NCBI GenBank assembly: GCA_900758075.1
Contig: CAAEQF010000220.1
Coordinates: forward strand, 1 to 7,038
Direction of reading: 5' to 3'
Length of the DNA stretch: 7,038 nt
Source of the DNA: Coriobacteriia bacterium
GTDB lineage: Bacteria; Actinomycetota; Coriobacteriia; Coriobacteriales; QAMH01
This document shows, piece by piece, positions 1 to 6,098 of this stretch. Every line of letters begins with the position of its first letter. Position 1 is the first letter of the stretch. The notes under the pieces are model-generated. The model was not told the origin of the DNA, made no database searches, and saw only the letters and a program-made list of their open reading frames with translations. A program made the position numbers and the translations under genes.

Positions 1-72
1 CCCGACGTACCGGCCGCCTTGGGACTCGAGGCGGCATGGCCCCCGCGGCGATACGACGTGTGCGCGTGGTAG
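1..72 (+). CDS. possible 3' end of an upstream gene, product unknown
   Basis: Frame 1 is open from the left edge to a TAG at 70-72 and gives 23 residues ending RRYDVCAW. About four fifths of its codons end in G or C, which fits the coding style of the genes downstream better than the other two forward frames, both of which have many more T- or A-ending codons. The fragment is too short for family recognition and shows no motif. It could equally be noncoding sequence that happens to be open. No start is visible because the gene would begin outside the window. Confidence 0.3.
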   Translation, partial: PDVPAALGLEAAWPPRRYDVCAW

Positions 73-172
73 TGCTCTGACGTTCTCCTGAAATCGCTTG
101 CGGACTGTGTGCGGTACCTGCCCACGGAATCGCAATCGCGGTGCTTTCCGGTCTTCCCGTGCTGTTGCGCCA

Positions 173-241
173 TGCGCCCGTCTCCTCGCCGTTGTCTTCG
201 TATGGGCGAGAGTATAGGCCATGGGCGCAGACTTTGCGCCC
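173..241 (+). promoter_or_regulatory. alternative stem-loops sharing one arm
   Basis: The 7-mer GGGCGCA at 223-229 can pair with TGCGCCC at 235-241 (7 bp, loop GACTT) or with an identical TGCGCCC at 173-179. The second pairing would enclose a further 6-bp stem, CTCGCC 185-190 with GGCGAG 205-210. The two pairings exclude each other, as in attenuator or switch RNAs. No U-run follows either stem, so a classical terminator is not supported. In such G+C-rich DNA short complementary arms also arise by chance. Whether this region is transcribed as part of the his leader is unknown, because the best promoter candidate lies downstream of it. Confidence 0.3.
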
Positions 242-279
242 CGCGCCTGCGCCGCAGCGCGCCTATCTGGTGCATTTGC

Positions 280-307
280 CGGGAAGCTGGCGGGATGCCG
301 CTTCTCG
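280..307. promoter_or_regulatory. strong bulged stem-loop upstream of hisZ
   Basis: The arms CGGGAAGC-T-GGC (280-291) and GCCGCTTCTCG (297-307) pair over 11 positions, with one unpaired T at 288 and one G·U pair (282·305), closing a GGGAT loop at 292-296. This is the most stable local hairpin I found between genes. It is followed by ATGACGTAC, not a T-run, so it is not a typical intrinsic terminator. It sits immediately upstream of the candidate promoter. It could mark the end of the upstream transcript, part of a leader RNA, or a dispersed intergenic repeat. Confidence 0.45.
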
Positions 308-339
308 ATGACGTACAATCAAGGTTTCGTAACAATAAT
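308..339 (+). promoter_or_regulatory. candidate sigma-70-type promoter for the his operon
   Basis: ATGACG at 308-313 matches the -35 consensus at 4 of 6 positions. After a 17-nt spacer comes AACAAT (331-336), also 4 of 6 to the -10. An overlapping AATAAT (334-339) matches the -10 at 5 of 6 but with a long 20-nt spacer. The location fits, because this is where the A+T-rich stretch begins, and transcription would start near 343-346, leaving a leader of roughly 90 nt. The match is only moderate and no other promoter-like site was clearly better. Confidence 0.35.
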
Positions 340-374
340 TCAACGCCACTGTCGAAAAAAGATGACACTATAGC

Positions 375-392
375 ACTCTACTGTGATAGAGT
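375..392. promoter_or_regulatory. inverted repeat in the hisZ leader, possible operator
   Basis: ACTCTA (375-380) and TAGAGT (387-392) form a perfect 6-bp inverted repeat around CTGTGA. It lies in the A+T-rich leader, about 30-50 nt after the predicted transcription start and 40 nt before the hisZ start codon. A repressor bound here would block elongation or initiation; as RNA it would be a small hairpin. A competing pairing, CTAT/CAC (368-371, 374-376) with GTGATAG (383-389), overlaps it. No known operator consensus was recognised. Confidence 0.3.
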
Positions 393-415
393 TGTCGCCA
401 TCGATTCGGGCGCGG

Positions 416-423
416 TAAGGAGA
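416..423 (+). promoter_or_regulatory. Shine-Dalgarno site fixing the hisZ start
   Basis: TAAGGAGA at 416-423 contains the core GGAG (419-422), 10 nt before the ATG at 433. It is the only good ribosome binding site near the upstream end of this frame. It argues that translation starts at 433 and not at one of the earlier in-frame starts such as ATG 202 or the GTG at 109. Confidence 0.7.
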
Positions 424-432
424 AGGCATACC

Positions 433-1527
433 ATGATTCCAAAGACGCCACGCGGTTTTCGCGACGTGCTGCCCACCGAGGCGGCATGGCGGCTTTCCAT
501 CAAAGAGGCGATCAACGAGCGCTTCAAACTCTGGGGATACCTCCCCGTCGAGACGCCTGCGGTCGAGCTGCTCGACGTGCTCGAAATGGGCGGAGAGCTG
601 TCCAACACCCCGTTCAGGTTCTTCGACAGCGATAACGACCTGCTCGTCTTGCGCCCCGATGTGACGCTTCCCGTCGCGCGCATGACCGCGCTGCGCCTCG
701 ACGGGCATGCCGGGCCGTTTCGCCTGTGCTATGCCCAGCACGTCTTCACCGAGAACGACTCCACCTACGGCCAGGACCGTCAGGTCATGCAGTCGGGCAT
801 CGAGTTCATCGGCAGGCGCGGCGCCGTGGCCGACGCCGAGGTGCTCTGCCTTCTGTTCGAGGCGCTCGAGGCCACGGGCATCGAGGACTTCACCGTCGCC
901 ATCGGCACGGTCGGCGTGCTCAACGCCCTCGTGAGCGAGGCGAGCGACGACCCCGCGTGGGCGGCGCAGGTCTTCGCGGCGTTCCACAGCTCGGATCTGG
1001 TGGCCGTCGACCGTCTCGCGTCCGATAGGCGTGCCAAGCCCATCTACGCCGAGGCAATCTCCAAGCTCGCGCGCATCCGCGGGGGCGAGGAGGCGTTCGA
1101 GCAGTGCCGCTCCTTGGTCGTGCCGCTTGGCTGCGAGGACGGTCTCGACGACCTGCAGCGCACCTACGAACTCGTCACCGCCAACGCCGAGTCGGGCAAG
1201 CTCATGGTCGACTTCTCCATCATCTCGTCGTTCGACTACTACACGGGCATGGTCTTTCGAGCCTTCGCGCCCGATGTGCCGACCGCCCTGGCAAGCGGCG
1301 GCCGTTACGACCACACGCTCGAGTCGTTCGGGCGAGACGAGCCCGCTGCCGGCTTTGCCATCGTCATCGAGCAGGTCATGCAGGCGCTCGAGGCGCAGGG
1401 CGTGCTCCTTCCGCATGTCGGGCCCGAACAGGAGATAACGTGCGACGACGCGAACGAGATGTTCGCGCGCGCGAAAGAGCTCAGGCGCGAGGGAAAGCGC
1501 GTCGTGTTGGGAGGGGGTTCGCGATGA
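433..1527 (+). CDS. hisZ: ATP phosphoribosyltransferase regulatory subunit HisZ
   Basis: HisZ is a class II histidyl-tRNA-synthetase paralogue. It does not charge tRNA but binds short-form HisG and is needed for its activity and histidine feedback control in the cytoplasm. The 364-residue protein opens with TPRGFRDVLPTEA, the conserved HisRS/HisZ N-terminus. It carries RPDVTLPVARM (from R74), a motif-2-like stretch ending QSGIEFIG, FDYYTGMVF (from F267) and GGRYD (289-293). The arginine of the synthetase RGLDYY motif is replaced by serine, and there is no anticodon-binding domain, so a true HisRS is unlikely. The start at 433 is chosen because family homology begins there and a good ribosome binding site precedes it. 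The frame is open 324 nt further upstream, but that part has no HisZ character. The stop overlaps the hisG start (ATGA), implying coupled translation of the two partner subunits. Confidence 0.93.
   Translation: MIPKTPRGFRDVLPTEAAWRLSIKEAINERFKLWGYLPVETPAVELLDVLEMGGELSNTPFRFFDSDNDLLVLRPDVTLPVARMTALRLDGHAGPFRLCYAQHVFTENDSTYGQDRQVMQSGIEFIGRRGAVADAEVLCLLFEALEATGIEDFTVAIGTVGVLNALVSEASDDPAWAAQVFAAFHSSDLVAVDRLASDRRAKPIYAEAISKLARIRGGEEAFEQCRSLVVPLGCEDGLDDLQRTYELVTANAESGKLMVDFSIISSFDYYTGMVFRAFAPDVPTALASGGRYDHTLESFGRDEPAAGFAIVIEQVMQALEAQGVLLPHVGPEQEITCDDANEMFARAKELRREGKRVVLGGGSR
1509..1517 (+). promoter_or_regulatory. hisG ribosome binding site inside the hisZ 3' end
   Basis: GGGAGGGGG at 1509-1517 lies 6 nt before the hisG ATG (1524) and is read in the hisZ frame as part of the terminal GGGSR residues. 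The last residues of HisZ therefore seem shaped by the need for a strong binding site for the next gene. Confidence 0.65.
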
Positions 1528-2186
1528 CGCAGCGCAATATCAAGATCGCGGTCCCCAAGGGATCGCTGTTCAACGATACCGTCGCCCTGCTGGGCGAGGC
1601 GGGGCTCGACACGACGGGCCTCGAGAACCCCGGCAGGCACCTCATCATCTCGAACCCGGGCGTCGATTTCATCATCGTTCGCCCGACCGATGCCCCGGTC
1701 TTCACCACCTACGGCGGAGCCGACTGCGGCATCTGCGGCAAGGACACGCTCGTCGAGGCGGACCTCGACGTGCTCGAGATGGTCGACCTCAAGTACGGCT
1801 ACTGCCGCTTCGTCGTGGCGGAGCCCGAGGCGGCGGCCGGAAAGGCCGAGGCATCCTACGAGCGCCTCGGCGTGCTGCGCGTCGCTACCAAGTACCCGCG
1901 CATCACGCGCTCGTACTACGAGGGCAAAGGAGTGCAGGTCGACATCATCAAGATGCACGGCAACATCGAGCTCGGGCCCATCGTCGGGATGGCCGACCGC
2001 ATCGTCGACATCACGGCAACCGGAACGACGCTGCGCGAGAACCACCTGCGGGTGGTGAGTGAGGTGCTCGGCTCCACGGCGCGCTTCATCGCCAACCCGG
2101 CCGCCGTGCGCACCGACCCGCGCGTCATCGAGCTCGCATCGAGGCTCGAGGAGCTGACACGAGACAACGACGTCACGATGAGCTGA
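1524..2186 (+). CDS. hisG: ATP phosphoribosyltransferase catalytic subunit, short form (HisG-S)
   Basis: This enzyme catalyses the first committed step of histidine synthesis, joining ATP and PRPP to give N1-(5-phosphoribosyl)-ATP. The 220-residue protein begins IKIAVPKGSLF, typical of HisG. Residues 149-170 fit the family signature E-x5-G-x-A-x2-I-x-D-I-x2-T-G-x-T-L, including the PRPP-binding DITATGTTL segment. At 220 residues it lacks the C-terminal regulatory domain of long-form HisG (about 290-300 residues). It should therefore depend on HisZ for activity and feedback inhibition, in agreement with the adjacent hisZ. Known HisG-S/HisZ complexes are hetero-octamers. The 4-nt overlap with hisZ suggests translational coupling that would help balance the two subunits. 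Confidence 0.96.
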   Translation: MTQRNIKIAVPKGSLFNDTVALLGEAGLDTTGLENPGRHLIISNPGVDFIIVRPTDAPVFTTYGGADCGICGKDTLVEADLDVLEMVDLKYGYCRFVVAEPEAAAGKAEASYERLGVLRVATKYPRITRSYYEGKGVQVDIIKMHGNIELGPIVGMADRIVDITATGTTLRENHLRVVSEVLGSTARFIANPAAVRTDPRVIELASRLEELTRDNDVTMS

Positions 2187-2231
2187 CGGACGCCGCCGAT
2201 ACATACCCAACCACGCAAGGTTATCTTGGAT

Positions 2232-2236
2232 AGGAG
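2232..2236 (+). promoter_or_regulatory. hisD ribosome binding site (start-deciding)
   Basis: AGGAG at 2232-2236 stands only 4 nt before ATG 2241. That is close, but hisC shows a similarly short spacing (GGAGG 3662-3666, then 4 nt). An in-frame TTG at 2226, with AAGG at 2217-2220 ahead of it, is a weaker alternative that would add five residues. I prefer the ATG. Confidence 0.55.
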
Positions 2237-2240
2237 CATC

Positions 2241-3626
2241 ATGAGAAAGATCGTTTTGGAAGAGGGCCAGGTGTTCGACGCCTCCCTGCTCGAGCGCGAT
2301 TCCGCATTCGACGCGAACGCGCTCAAGGCCGCGACCGACATCGTCGCCACTGTGCGTGAGGAAGGCGACGCGGCGCTGCGTGCGTACTCCGAGAAGTTCG
2401 ACCACGTCACGCTCGACGCGCTCGAGGTCACCGACGAGGAAATCGAAGACGCGCTCAAGGCCGTCGACGATGATTTTGCGCGCTCGGTCGAGTACGCGGC
2501 GGACAACATCTCCGAGTTCCACAAGCGCCAGCTGCAGCAGTCCTGGTTCAACACCCGCTCCGACGGCGCCATCACCGGCCAGCGCTTCACGCCGCTCCAG
2601 CGCGTGGGCATCTACGTGCCGGGCGGGCGTGCCCAGTACCCCTCGACCGTCCTCATGAACGCCATCCCCGCGGCGGTCGCGGGCGTCGACGAGATCATCA
2701 TGTGCACGCCCCCGTCCAAGGACGGCACGGTCAACCCCTATACCCTCGTTGCCGCCAACGCCGCGGGCGTCGACCGCATCTTCAAGGTGGGCGGCGCGCA
2801 GGCCATCGCAGCTATGGCGTACGGCACCGAGACCATCCCGGCCGTCAACAAGGTGACCGGCCCCGGCAACGCGTTTGTCGCCGCGGCGAAAAAACTCGTG
2901 AACGGCGACGTCGGCATCGACATGATCGCCGGGCCGTCCGAGGTGTGCGTGCTCGCCGACGAGACCGCCATCCCCGAGTTCGTCGCCATCGACCTCATGG
3001 CGCAGGCGGAGCACGACCCCAAGGCGACCTGCTATCTCGTGACGACCGAGGAGGGCCTGCTGCCCGAGATCGAAGACGCGCTTGACGAGCTGCTCGAGCA
3101 GACCGCACGCCGCGAGATCACCGAGGCGTCCCTCGAGCACGGCCTCGTCGTCGTGTGCAAGACGCTCACGCAGGCCTTCGACGCCGTGAACGTCATCGCG
3201 CCCGAGCACCTCGAGATCAACATGTCCGACCCGTGGGAGCTGCTCGGCAAGGTGCGCAACGCCGGCGCCATCTTCCTCGGCCCCTGGACGCCCGAGGCCG
3301 TGGGCGATTACGTCGCCGGCCCCAACCACACGCTCCCGACTGGCGGCACCGCGGCGTTCTCCAGCCCGCTTTCCGTCGACGACTTCATGAAGAAGAGCTC
3401 GGTTCTGAGCTACTCGTTCGACGCGCTCGAGACCGACGCCGACGCCGTCGAGACCATGGCGGCGCGCGAGGGTCTGTGGTCGCACGGCAAGAGCGTGGAC
3501 CTGCGCCTGCAGTTCATGAAGTACGTGCAGGAAGAGCTCGCCGGCATGGACGACGAGGACGAATGCGGCTGTGGCCACGAGCATGGCGACGGCCACGAGT
3601 GCGGCTGCGGCCACGACCACGAGTAG
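2241..3626 (+). CDS. hisD: histidinol dehydrogenase HisD with Cys/His-rich C-terminal tail
   Basis: HisD performs the last two steps, oxidising L-histidinol through the aldehyde to L-histidine with two NAD+, using one zinc per active site. The 461-residue product has YVPGG (125-129), the family signature from DMIAGPSE through QAEHD (227-259), the catalytic pair E322-H323 in APEHLEI, and the expected zinc ligands Q255, H258, D356 (in GDYVAGPNH) and H415 (in SHGKS), aligned by motif to the E. coli enzyme. The catalytic core is thus complete. The usual length is about 430-435 residues. Here residues 436-461 form an extra tail: an acidic linker, then two ECGCGH(E/D)H units separated by GDGH. It resembles the metal-binding tails of UreE, HypB or SlyD; its role here is unknown. 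The gene lies 54 nt after hisG and 44 nt before hisC. Confidence 0.96.
   Translation: MRKIVLEEGQVFDASLLERDSAFDANALKAATDIVATVREEGDAALRAYSEKFDHVTLDALEVTDEEIEDALKAVDDDFARSVEYAADNISEFHKRQLQQSWFNTRSDGAITGQRFTPLQRVGIYVPGGRAQYPSTVLMNAIPAAVAGVDEIIMCTPPSKDGTVNPYTLVAANAAGVDRIFKVGGAQAIAAMAYGTETIPAVNKVTGPGNAFVAAAKKLVNGDVGIDMIAGPSEVCVLADETAIPEFVAIDLMAQAEHDPKATCYLVTTEEGLLPEIEDALDELLEQTARREITEASLEHGLVVVCKTLTQAFDAVNVIAPEHLEINMSDPWELLGKVRNAGAIFLGPWTPEAVGDYVAGPNHTLPTGGTAAFSSPLSVDDFMKKSSVLSYSFDALETDADAVETMAAREGLWSHGKSVDLRLQFMKYVQEELAGMDDEDECGCGHEHGDGHECGCGHDHE
3561..3620 (+). repeat. 36-bp-period direct repeat encoding the HisD metal-binding-like tail
   Basis: The 24-nt units at 3561-3584 and 3597-3620 match at 20 of 24 bases and encode ECGCGHEH and ECGCGHDH (residues 441-448 and 453-460). 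A 12-nt GDGH spacer separates them. The differences are three silent third-base changes and one E-to-D change, so the protein unit is better conserved than chance drift would give. This suggests an internal duplication kept for its Cys/His content. Four cysteines and five histidines fall in the last 20 residues. Confidence 0.8.
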
Positions 3627-3670
3627 CAGCCGAGAAGACGCCACGTCGGACCAACAACAGCGGAGGAGAA

Positions 3671-4753
3671 ATGAAGCAGGTACGCCAGTCAGCGCCAGCG
3701 CTGCAGGGCATGATTCCCTACGATCCCAAGTACATGAAGGCAGACGTCCTCATCTCGGCCAACGAGAGCCCGCTTGACGTCCCGCCCGAGGTCAAGGACG
3801 CGGTTCTCGCGCGCATCGGGAAACTTGCGTTCAACCGCTACCCCGATCCGCTCGCCAACAGCCTGCGCAGGGCGATCGCGAAGCACTGGGGCGTGCAGGT
3901 GCAAAACGTGCTGTGCGGCAACGGCGGCGACGAGCTGCTCTACGACATCATGGTCGCCTGGGGCGGACCGGGCCGCAAGATGCTCAACTTCCCGCCGACC
4001 TTCTCGGTCTACGAGACGAACGCCGAGCTCACGGGCACCGAGGTCGTCAACTGCCCGCGCGTCGGCGACGACTTCCACATCGACGTCGACAGGACCGTCG
4101 AGCGCCTTTCCGCAGGCGATATCGACGTCGTCGTGCTCACGAGCCCCAACAACCCGACCGGCATGACGACCGGTGTCGACGACATCAGGCGCATCTTGGA
4201 CGCGAGCGACGCGCTCGTCCTGGTCGACGAGGCCTACGGCGAATTTTCCGAGGGCGGCTGCCTCGAGCTGCTCGGCGAGTACGAGAACCTCATCATCTTG
4301 CACACCTTCTCCAAGGCGTACCGCTGCGCCGGGGTGCGCCTGGGCTACTACCTCGCCAACCCCACGGTCATCAACGAGTTCAAGAAGGTGCGCCAGCCGT
4401 ACTCCGTCGACGCGCTCAGCCAGATCGTCGCAGAAGAGGTCATGGCGCATGCGGACCTGTTCGAAGACGGCATCGAGACGACGAAGCGCGAACGCGAGCG
4501 TGTGCTTTCGGCGCTGGACGCCATGGAGGACGTGCGCGTGTACCCGAGCGAGGCCAACTTCATCCTGTTCCACGTCTCGGGCGCAACGGGGGTCTGGGAG
4601 CGCCTGCACCGGCAGCATTCCGTGCTGGTGCGCAACGTGTCCGGCGACACGCGCCTGCCGGGCTGCCTGCGCGTCTCCATTGGCACGCCGGAAGAAAACG
4701 ACGCGTTTCTGGCAGCGCTCGACGACGTGCTCAAGAACTGGGCGCTTGGCTAG
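3671..4753 (+). CDS. hisC: histidinol-phosphate aminotransferase HisC
   Basis: HisC is a PLP-dependent class I/II aminotransferase converting imidazole-acetol phosphate plus glutamate to histidinol phosphate plus 2-oxoglutarate. The 360-residue protein has the normal family length. Visible landmarks are ANESP near the N-terminus (30-34), NRYPDP (55-60), GNGGDELL for cofactor phosphate binding, SPNNPTG (158-164), DEAY (186-189) and TFSKAYRCAGVRLGY, with K215 as the expected Schiff-base lysine and R223 as a phosphate-contact arginine. The start ATG follows a strong GGAGGAG (3662-3668). The position between hisD and hisB matches actinobacterial his operons and supports HisC over a general aromatic aminotransferase, although some HisC proteins also accept aromatic substrates. 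It is separated from hisB by 48 nt. Confidence 0.94.
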   Translation: MKQVRQSAPALQGMIPYDPKYMKADVLISANESPLDVPPEVKDAVLARIGKLAFNRYPDPLANSLRRAIAKHWGVQVQNVLCGNGGDELLYDIMVAWGGPGRKMLNFPPTFSVYETNAELTGTEVVNCPRVGDDFHIDVDRTVERLSAGDIDVVVLTSPNNPTGMTTGVDDIRRILDASDALVLVDEAYGEFSEGGCLELLGEYENLIILHTFSKAYRCAGVRLGYYLANPTVINEFKKVRQPYSVDALSQIVAEEVMAHADLFEDGIETTKRERERVLSALDAMEDVRVYPSEANFILFHVSGATGVWERLHRQHSVLVRNVSGDTRLPGCLRVSIGTPEENDAFLAALDDVLKNWALG

Positions 4754-4801
4754 GGTGTAACACCCGGGCAAGGCACTTGATAGACGACACGGGAGGATCT
4801 C

Positions 4802-5392
4802 ATGGGCAGAACAGCCGAGATAACGCGCACGACCAAGGAGACCGACATCTCCATCGCGCTCGACCTCGATGGAACGGGAAAGACCGATATCGACACGGGC
4901 GTGCCGTTTTTCGACCACATGCTCGACGCCTTCGGCAGGCACGGCCTGTTCGACCTGACGGTGCACGCGAAAGGCGATATCGAAGTCGACGCGCACCACA
5001 CGGTCGAGGACTGCGGCATCGTGCTCGGGACCTGCTTTGCCAGGGCGCTCGGCGACATGAAGGGCATCACGCGCTACGGGTCGATCCTTCTGCCCATGGA
5101 CGAGACGCTCGTCGCGGCGGCAGTCGACATCTCCGGACGTGGCCAGCTCCACTACAAGGTGGACGTGCCCGCAGGGATACTCGGCACGTTTGACACGTCG
5201 CTTTCCGAGGAGTTCTGGATCGCGTTTGCCTCCAACATGGGCGTGACGCTGCACCTTCGCTCGATCGAGGGGCGCAACGCGCACCACATCATCGAGGCGC
5301 TTTTCAAGGCGGCTGCCAAGGCGCTCATGCAGGCCGTGGCATCCAACCCGCGCATCGCGGGGCAGGTGCCGTCCACGAAGGGGGTCCTGTAG
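4802..5392 (+). CDS. hisB: imidazoleglycerol-phosphate dehydratase HisB (monofunctional)
   Basis: HisB removes water from imidazole-glycerol phosphate to give imidazole-acetol phosphate, using manganese ions held by histidine-rich motifs. The 196-residue protein has FFDHMLDAFGRHG (36-48), the first signature VDAHHTVED with H65, H66 and E69, and the second GRNAHHIIEALFK with H161, H162 and E165, so the metal ligands appear complete. The length fits the stand-alone enzyme; the fused phosphatase domain of the E. coli type is absent, so histidinol-phosphate phosphatase must be encoded elsewhere. GGGAGG at 4791-4796 precedes the ATG by 5 nt. The stop codon touches the hisH start with no gap, suggesting coupled translation. 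Confidence 0.96.
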   Translation: MGRTAEITRTTKETDISIALDLDGTGKTDIDTGVPFFDHMLDAFGRHGLFDLTVHAKGDIEVDAHHTVEDCGIVLGTCFARALGDMKGITRYGSILLPMDETLVAAAVDISGRGQLHYKVDVPAGILGTFDTSLSEEFWIAFASNMGVTLHLRSIEGRNAHHIIEALFKAAAKALMQAVASNPRIAGQVPSTKGVL

Positions 5393-6076
5393 ATGGGCGC
5401 GCGCATCGCAGTCGTCGACTACCACAAGGGAAACCTCGCCTCGGTGCAGCGCGGGCTGTCGGATGCGGGCTTCAACGCGGTCATCACCGATGACGCCGCG
5501 GCTATCCGCAGCGCTGACGGCATCGTTTTGCCGGGCGTCGGCGCGTTTGCCGACGCCATGGCCACCATGAACGAGACGGGGCAGGCGGATGCCATCCGCG
5601 CGGCCGTCGCCGCCGGCGCGCCGTTTCTGGGGATCTGCCTGGGGCTGCACCTGCTGTTCGAGTGGGGCGACGAGGGCTGCCCCGCGGGCACGCGCATGGA
5701 GGGTCTCGGCATCCTGCCCGGCCATGTCATGCGCGTCGAGTCGTTCGACCCCGCGGGCAACAAGCTGAAGGTGCCGCACGTGGGCTGGAACACAGTCGAC
5801 TTCACGCAGACCGTCCAGATCGACGGCCAGACGGCAAGCCCCGTCCCGCTGTTCGCGGGCGTGCCCGACCACAGCCACTTCTACTTCACGCATTCCTACA
5901 ACGTCGTCGCCGATAGCGCGGACGACGTCATCGCCATGACCACGCATGCGCGCCCCTTCGACTCGGCAGTCGCGCATGGGCTCGTGTTCGGCGTTCAGTT
6001 TCATCCGGAGAAGTCCTCCGCGCTTGGCCTTAGGGTGCTCAGCAACTTCGGCACGATCGTCGAGAGCTTCGGCTAG
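5393..6076 (+). CDS. hisH: imidazole glycerol phosphate synthase glutaminase subunit HisH
   Basis: HisH is a class I glutamine amidotransferase that releases ammonia from glutamine and channels it to HisF, which makes imidazole-glycerol phosphate and AICAR. The 227-residue protein shows VVDYHKGNL (7-15), the oxyanion region LPGVGAFADAM (46-56), the nucleophile elbow FLGICLGLH with C82, HVGWN, THSYN, and GVQFHPEKSS with H204 and E206 completing the triad. Residue 86, usually glutamine in this motif, is histidine, a substitution the GATase I pattern tolerates. The protein is somewhat longer than the usual ~200 residues, apparently because of extra sequence between HVGWN and THSYN. AAGGGGG (5378-5384) inside the hisB end serves as its ribosome binding site. 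Confidence 0.95.
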   Translation: MGARIAVVDYHKGNLASVQRGLSDAGFNAVITDDAAAIRSADGIVLPGVGAFADAMATMNETGQADAIRAAVAAGAPFLGICLGLHLLFEWGDEGCPAGTRMEGLGILPGHVMRVESFDPAGNKLKVPHVGWNTVDFTQTVQIDGQTASPVPLFAGVPDHSHFYFTHSYNVVADSADDVIAMTTHARPFDSAVAHGLVFGVQFHPEKSSALGLRVLSNFGTIVESFG

Positions 6077-6080
6077 CCAC

Positions 6081-6087
6081 AAGGGGG
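6081..6087 (+). promoter_or_regulatory. probable ribosome binding site of the small orf
   Basis: AAGGGGG at 6081-6087 repeats exactly the 7-mer found before hisH (5378-5384) and lies 11 nt before ATG 6099. The spacing is a little long but usable. It supports translation of the small gene that follows. Confidence 0.5.
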
Positions 6088-6098
6088 TTCGAAAGACC

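Larger units (their letters stand above)
73..432. other. long intergenic region ahead of the his operon
   Basis: This 360-nt stretch separates the possible upstream gene end from hisZ. I see no tRNA or rRNA, no convincing small gene, no T-box motif and no run of histidine codons. The left part (to about 310) is G+C-rich and contains several inverted repeats. Positions 311-390 are A+T-rich (50 of 80 bases), in sharp contrast to everything else in the window, as expected of a promoter and 5' leader. The hisZ frame happens to stay open from 109 to 432, but its translation does not resemble HisZ, so I treat it as noncoding. Confidence 0.6.

Noticed and set aside
112..352. Cobalamin riboswitch suggested by TACCTGCC (near 115), GGGAAG (281-286) and GCCACTG (345-351)
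   Set aside because: The short matches are in the wrong order and too far apart for the known architecture, and the rest of the conserved core is missing.
109..432. Open reading frame continuing upstream of hisZ from a GTG at 109, with in-frame ATGs such as 202
   Set aside because: The translated extension is rich in Arg, Cys and Pro and has no resemblance to HisZ. Family homology starts at 433, where a proper ribosome binding site is present, and the extension crosses the A+T-rich promoter-like region.
73..432. T-box or histidine-rich leader peptide controlling the operon
   Set aside because: No match to the conserved T-box GGTGG-ACCGCG core and no short frame with clustered histidine codons was found.
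2187..2240. Internal promoter between hisG and hisD
   Set aside because: The 54-nt gap has no convincing -35/-10 pair at normal spacing and is not markedly A+T-rich.
1305..3644. A 779-codon open frame on the minus strand opposite hisG and hisD
   Set aside because: It mirrors genes with clear catalytic motifs on the + strand. Its translation is Arg/Val/Asp/His-rich low-complexity, as expected when strongly G/C third positions suppress antisense stops.
4753..4765. Small hairpin GGGTG-TAA-CACCC just after hisC, as a terminator
   Set aside because: It has only five base pairs, a three-base loop and no following T-run, and hisB follows within 40 nt with its own ribosome binding site. It is unlikely to end transcription.
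5636..5650. Histidine at HisH position 86 in place of the usual glutamine of the nucleophile-elbow motif, as a sign of an inactive enzyme
   Set aside because: The class I amidotransferase pattern allows Q, E or H at this position, and the C82/H204/E206 triad is intact.
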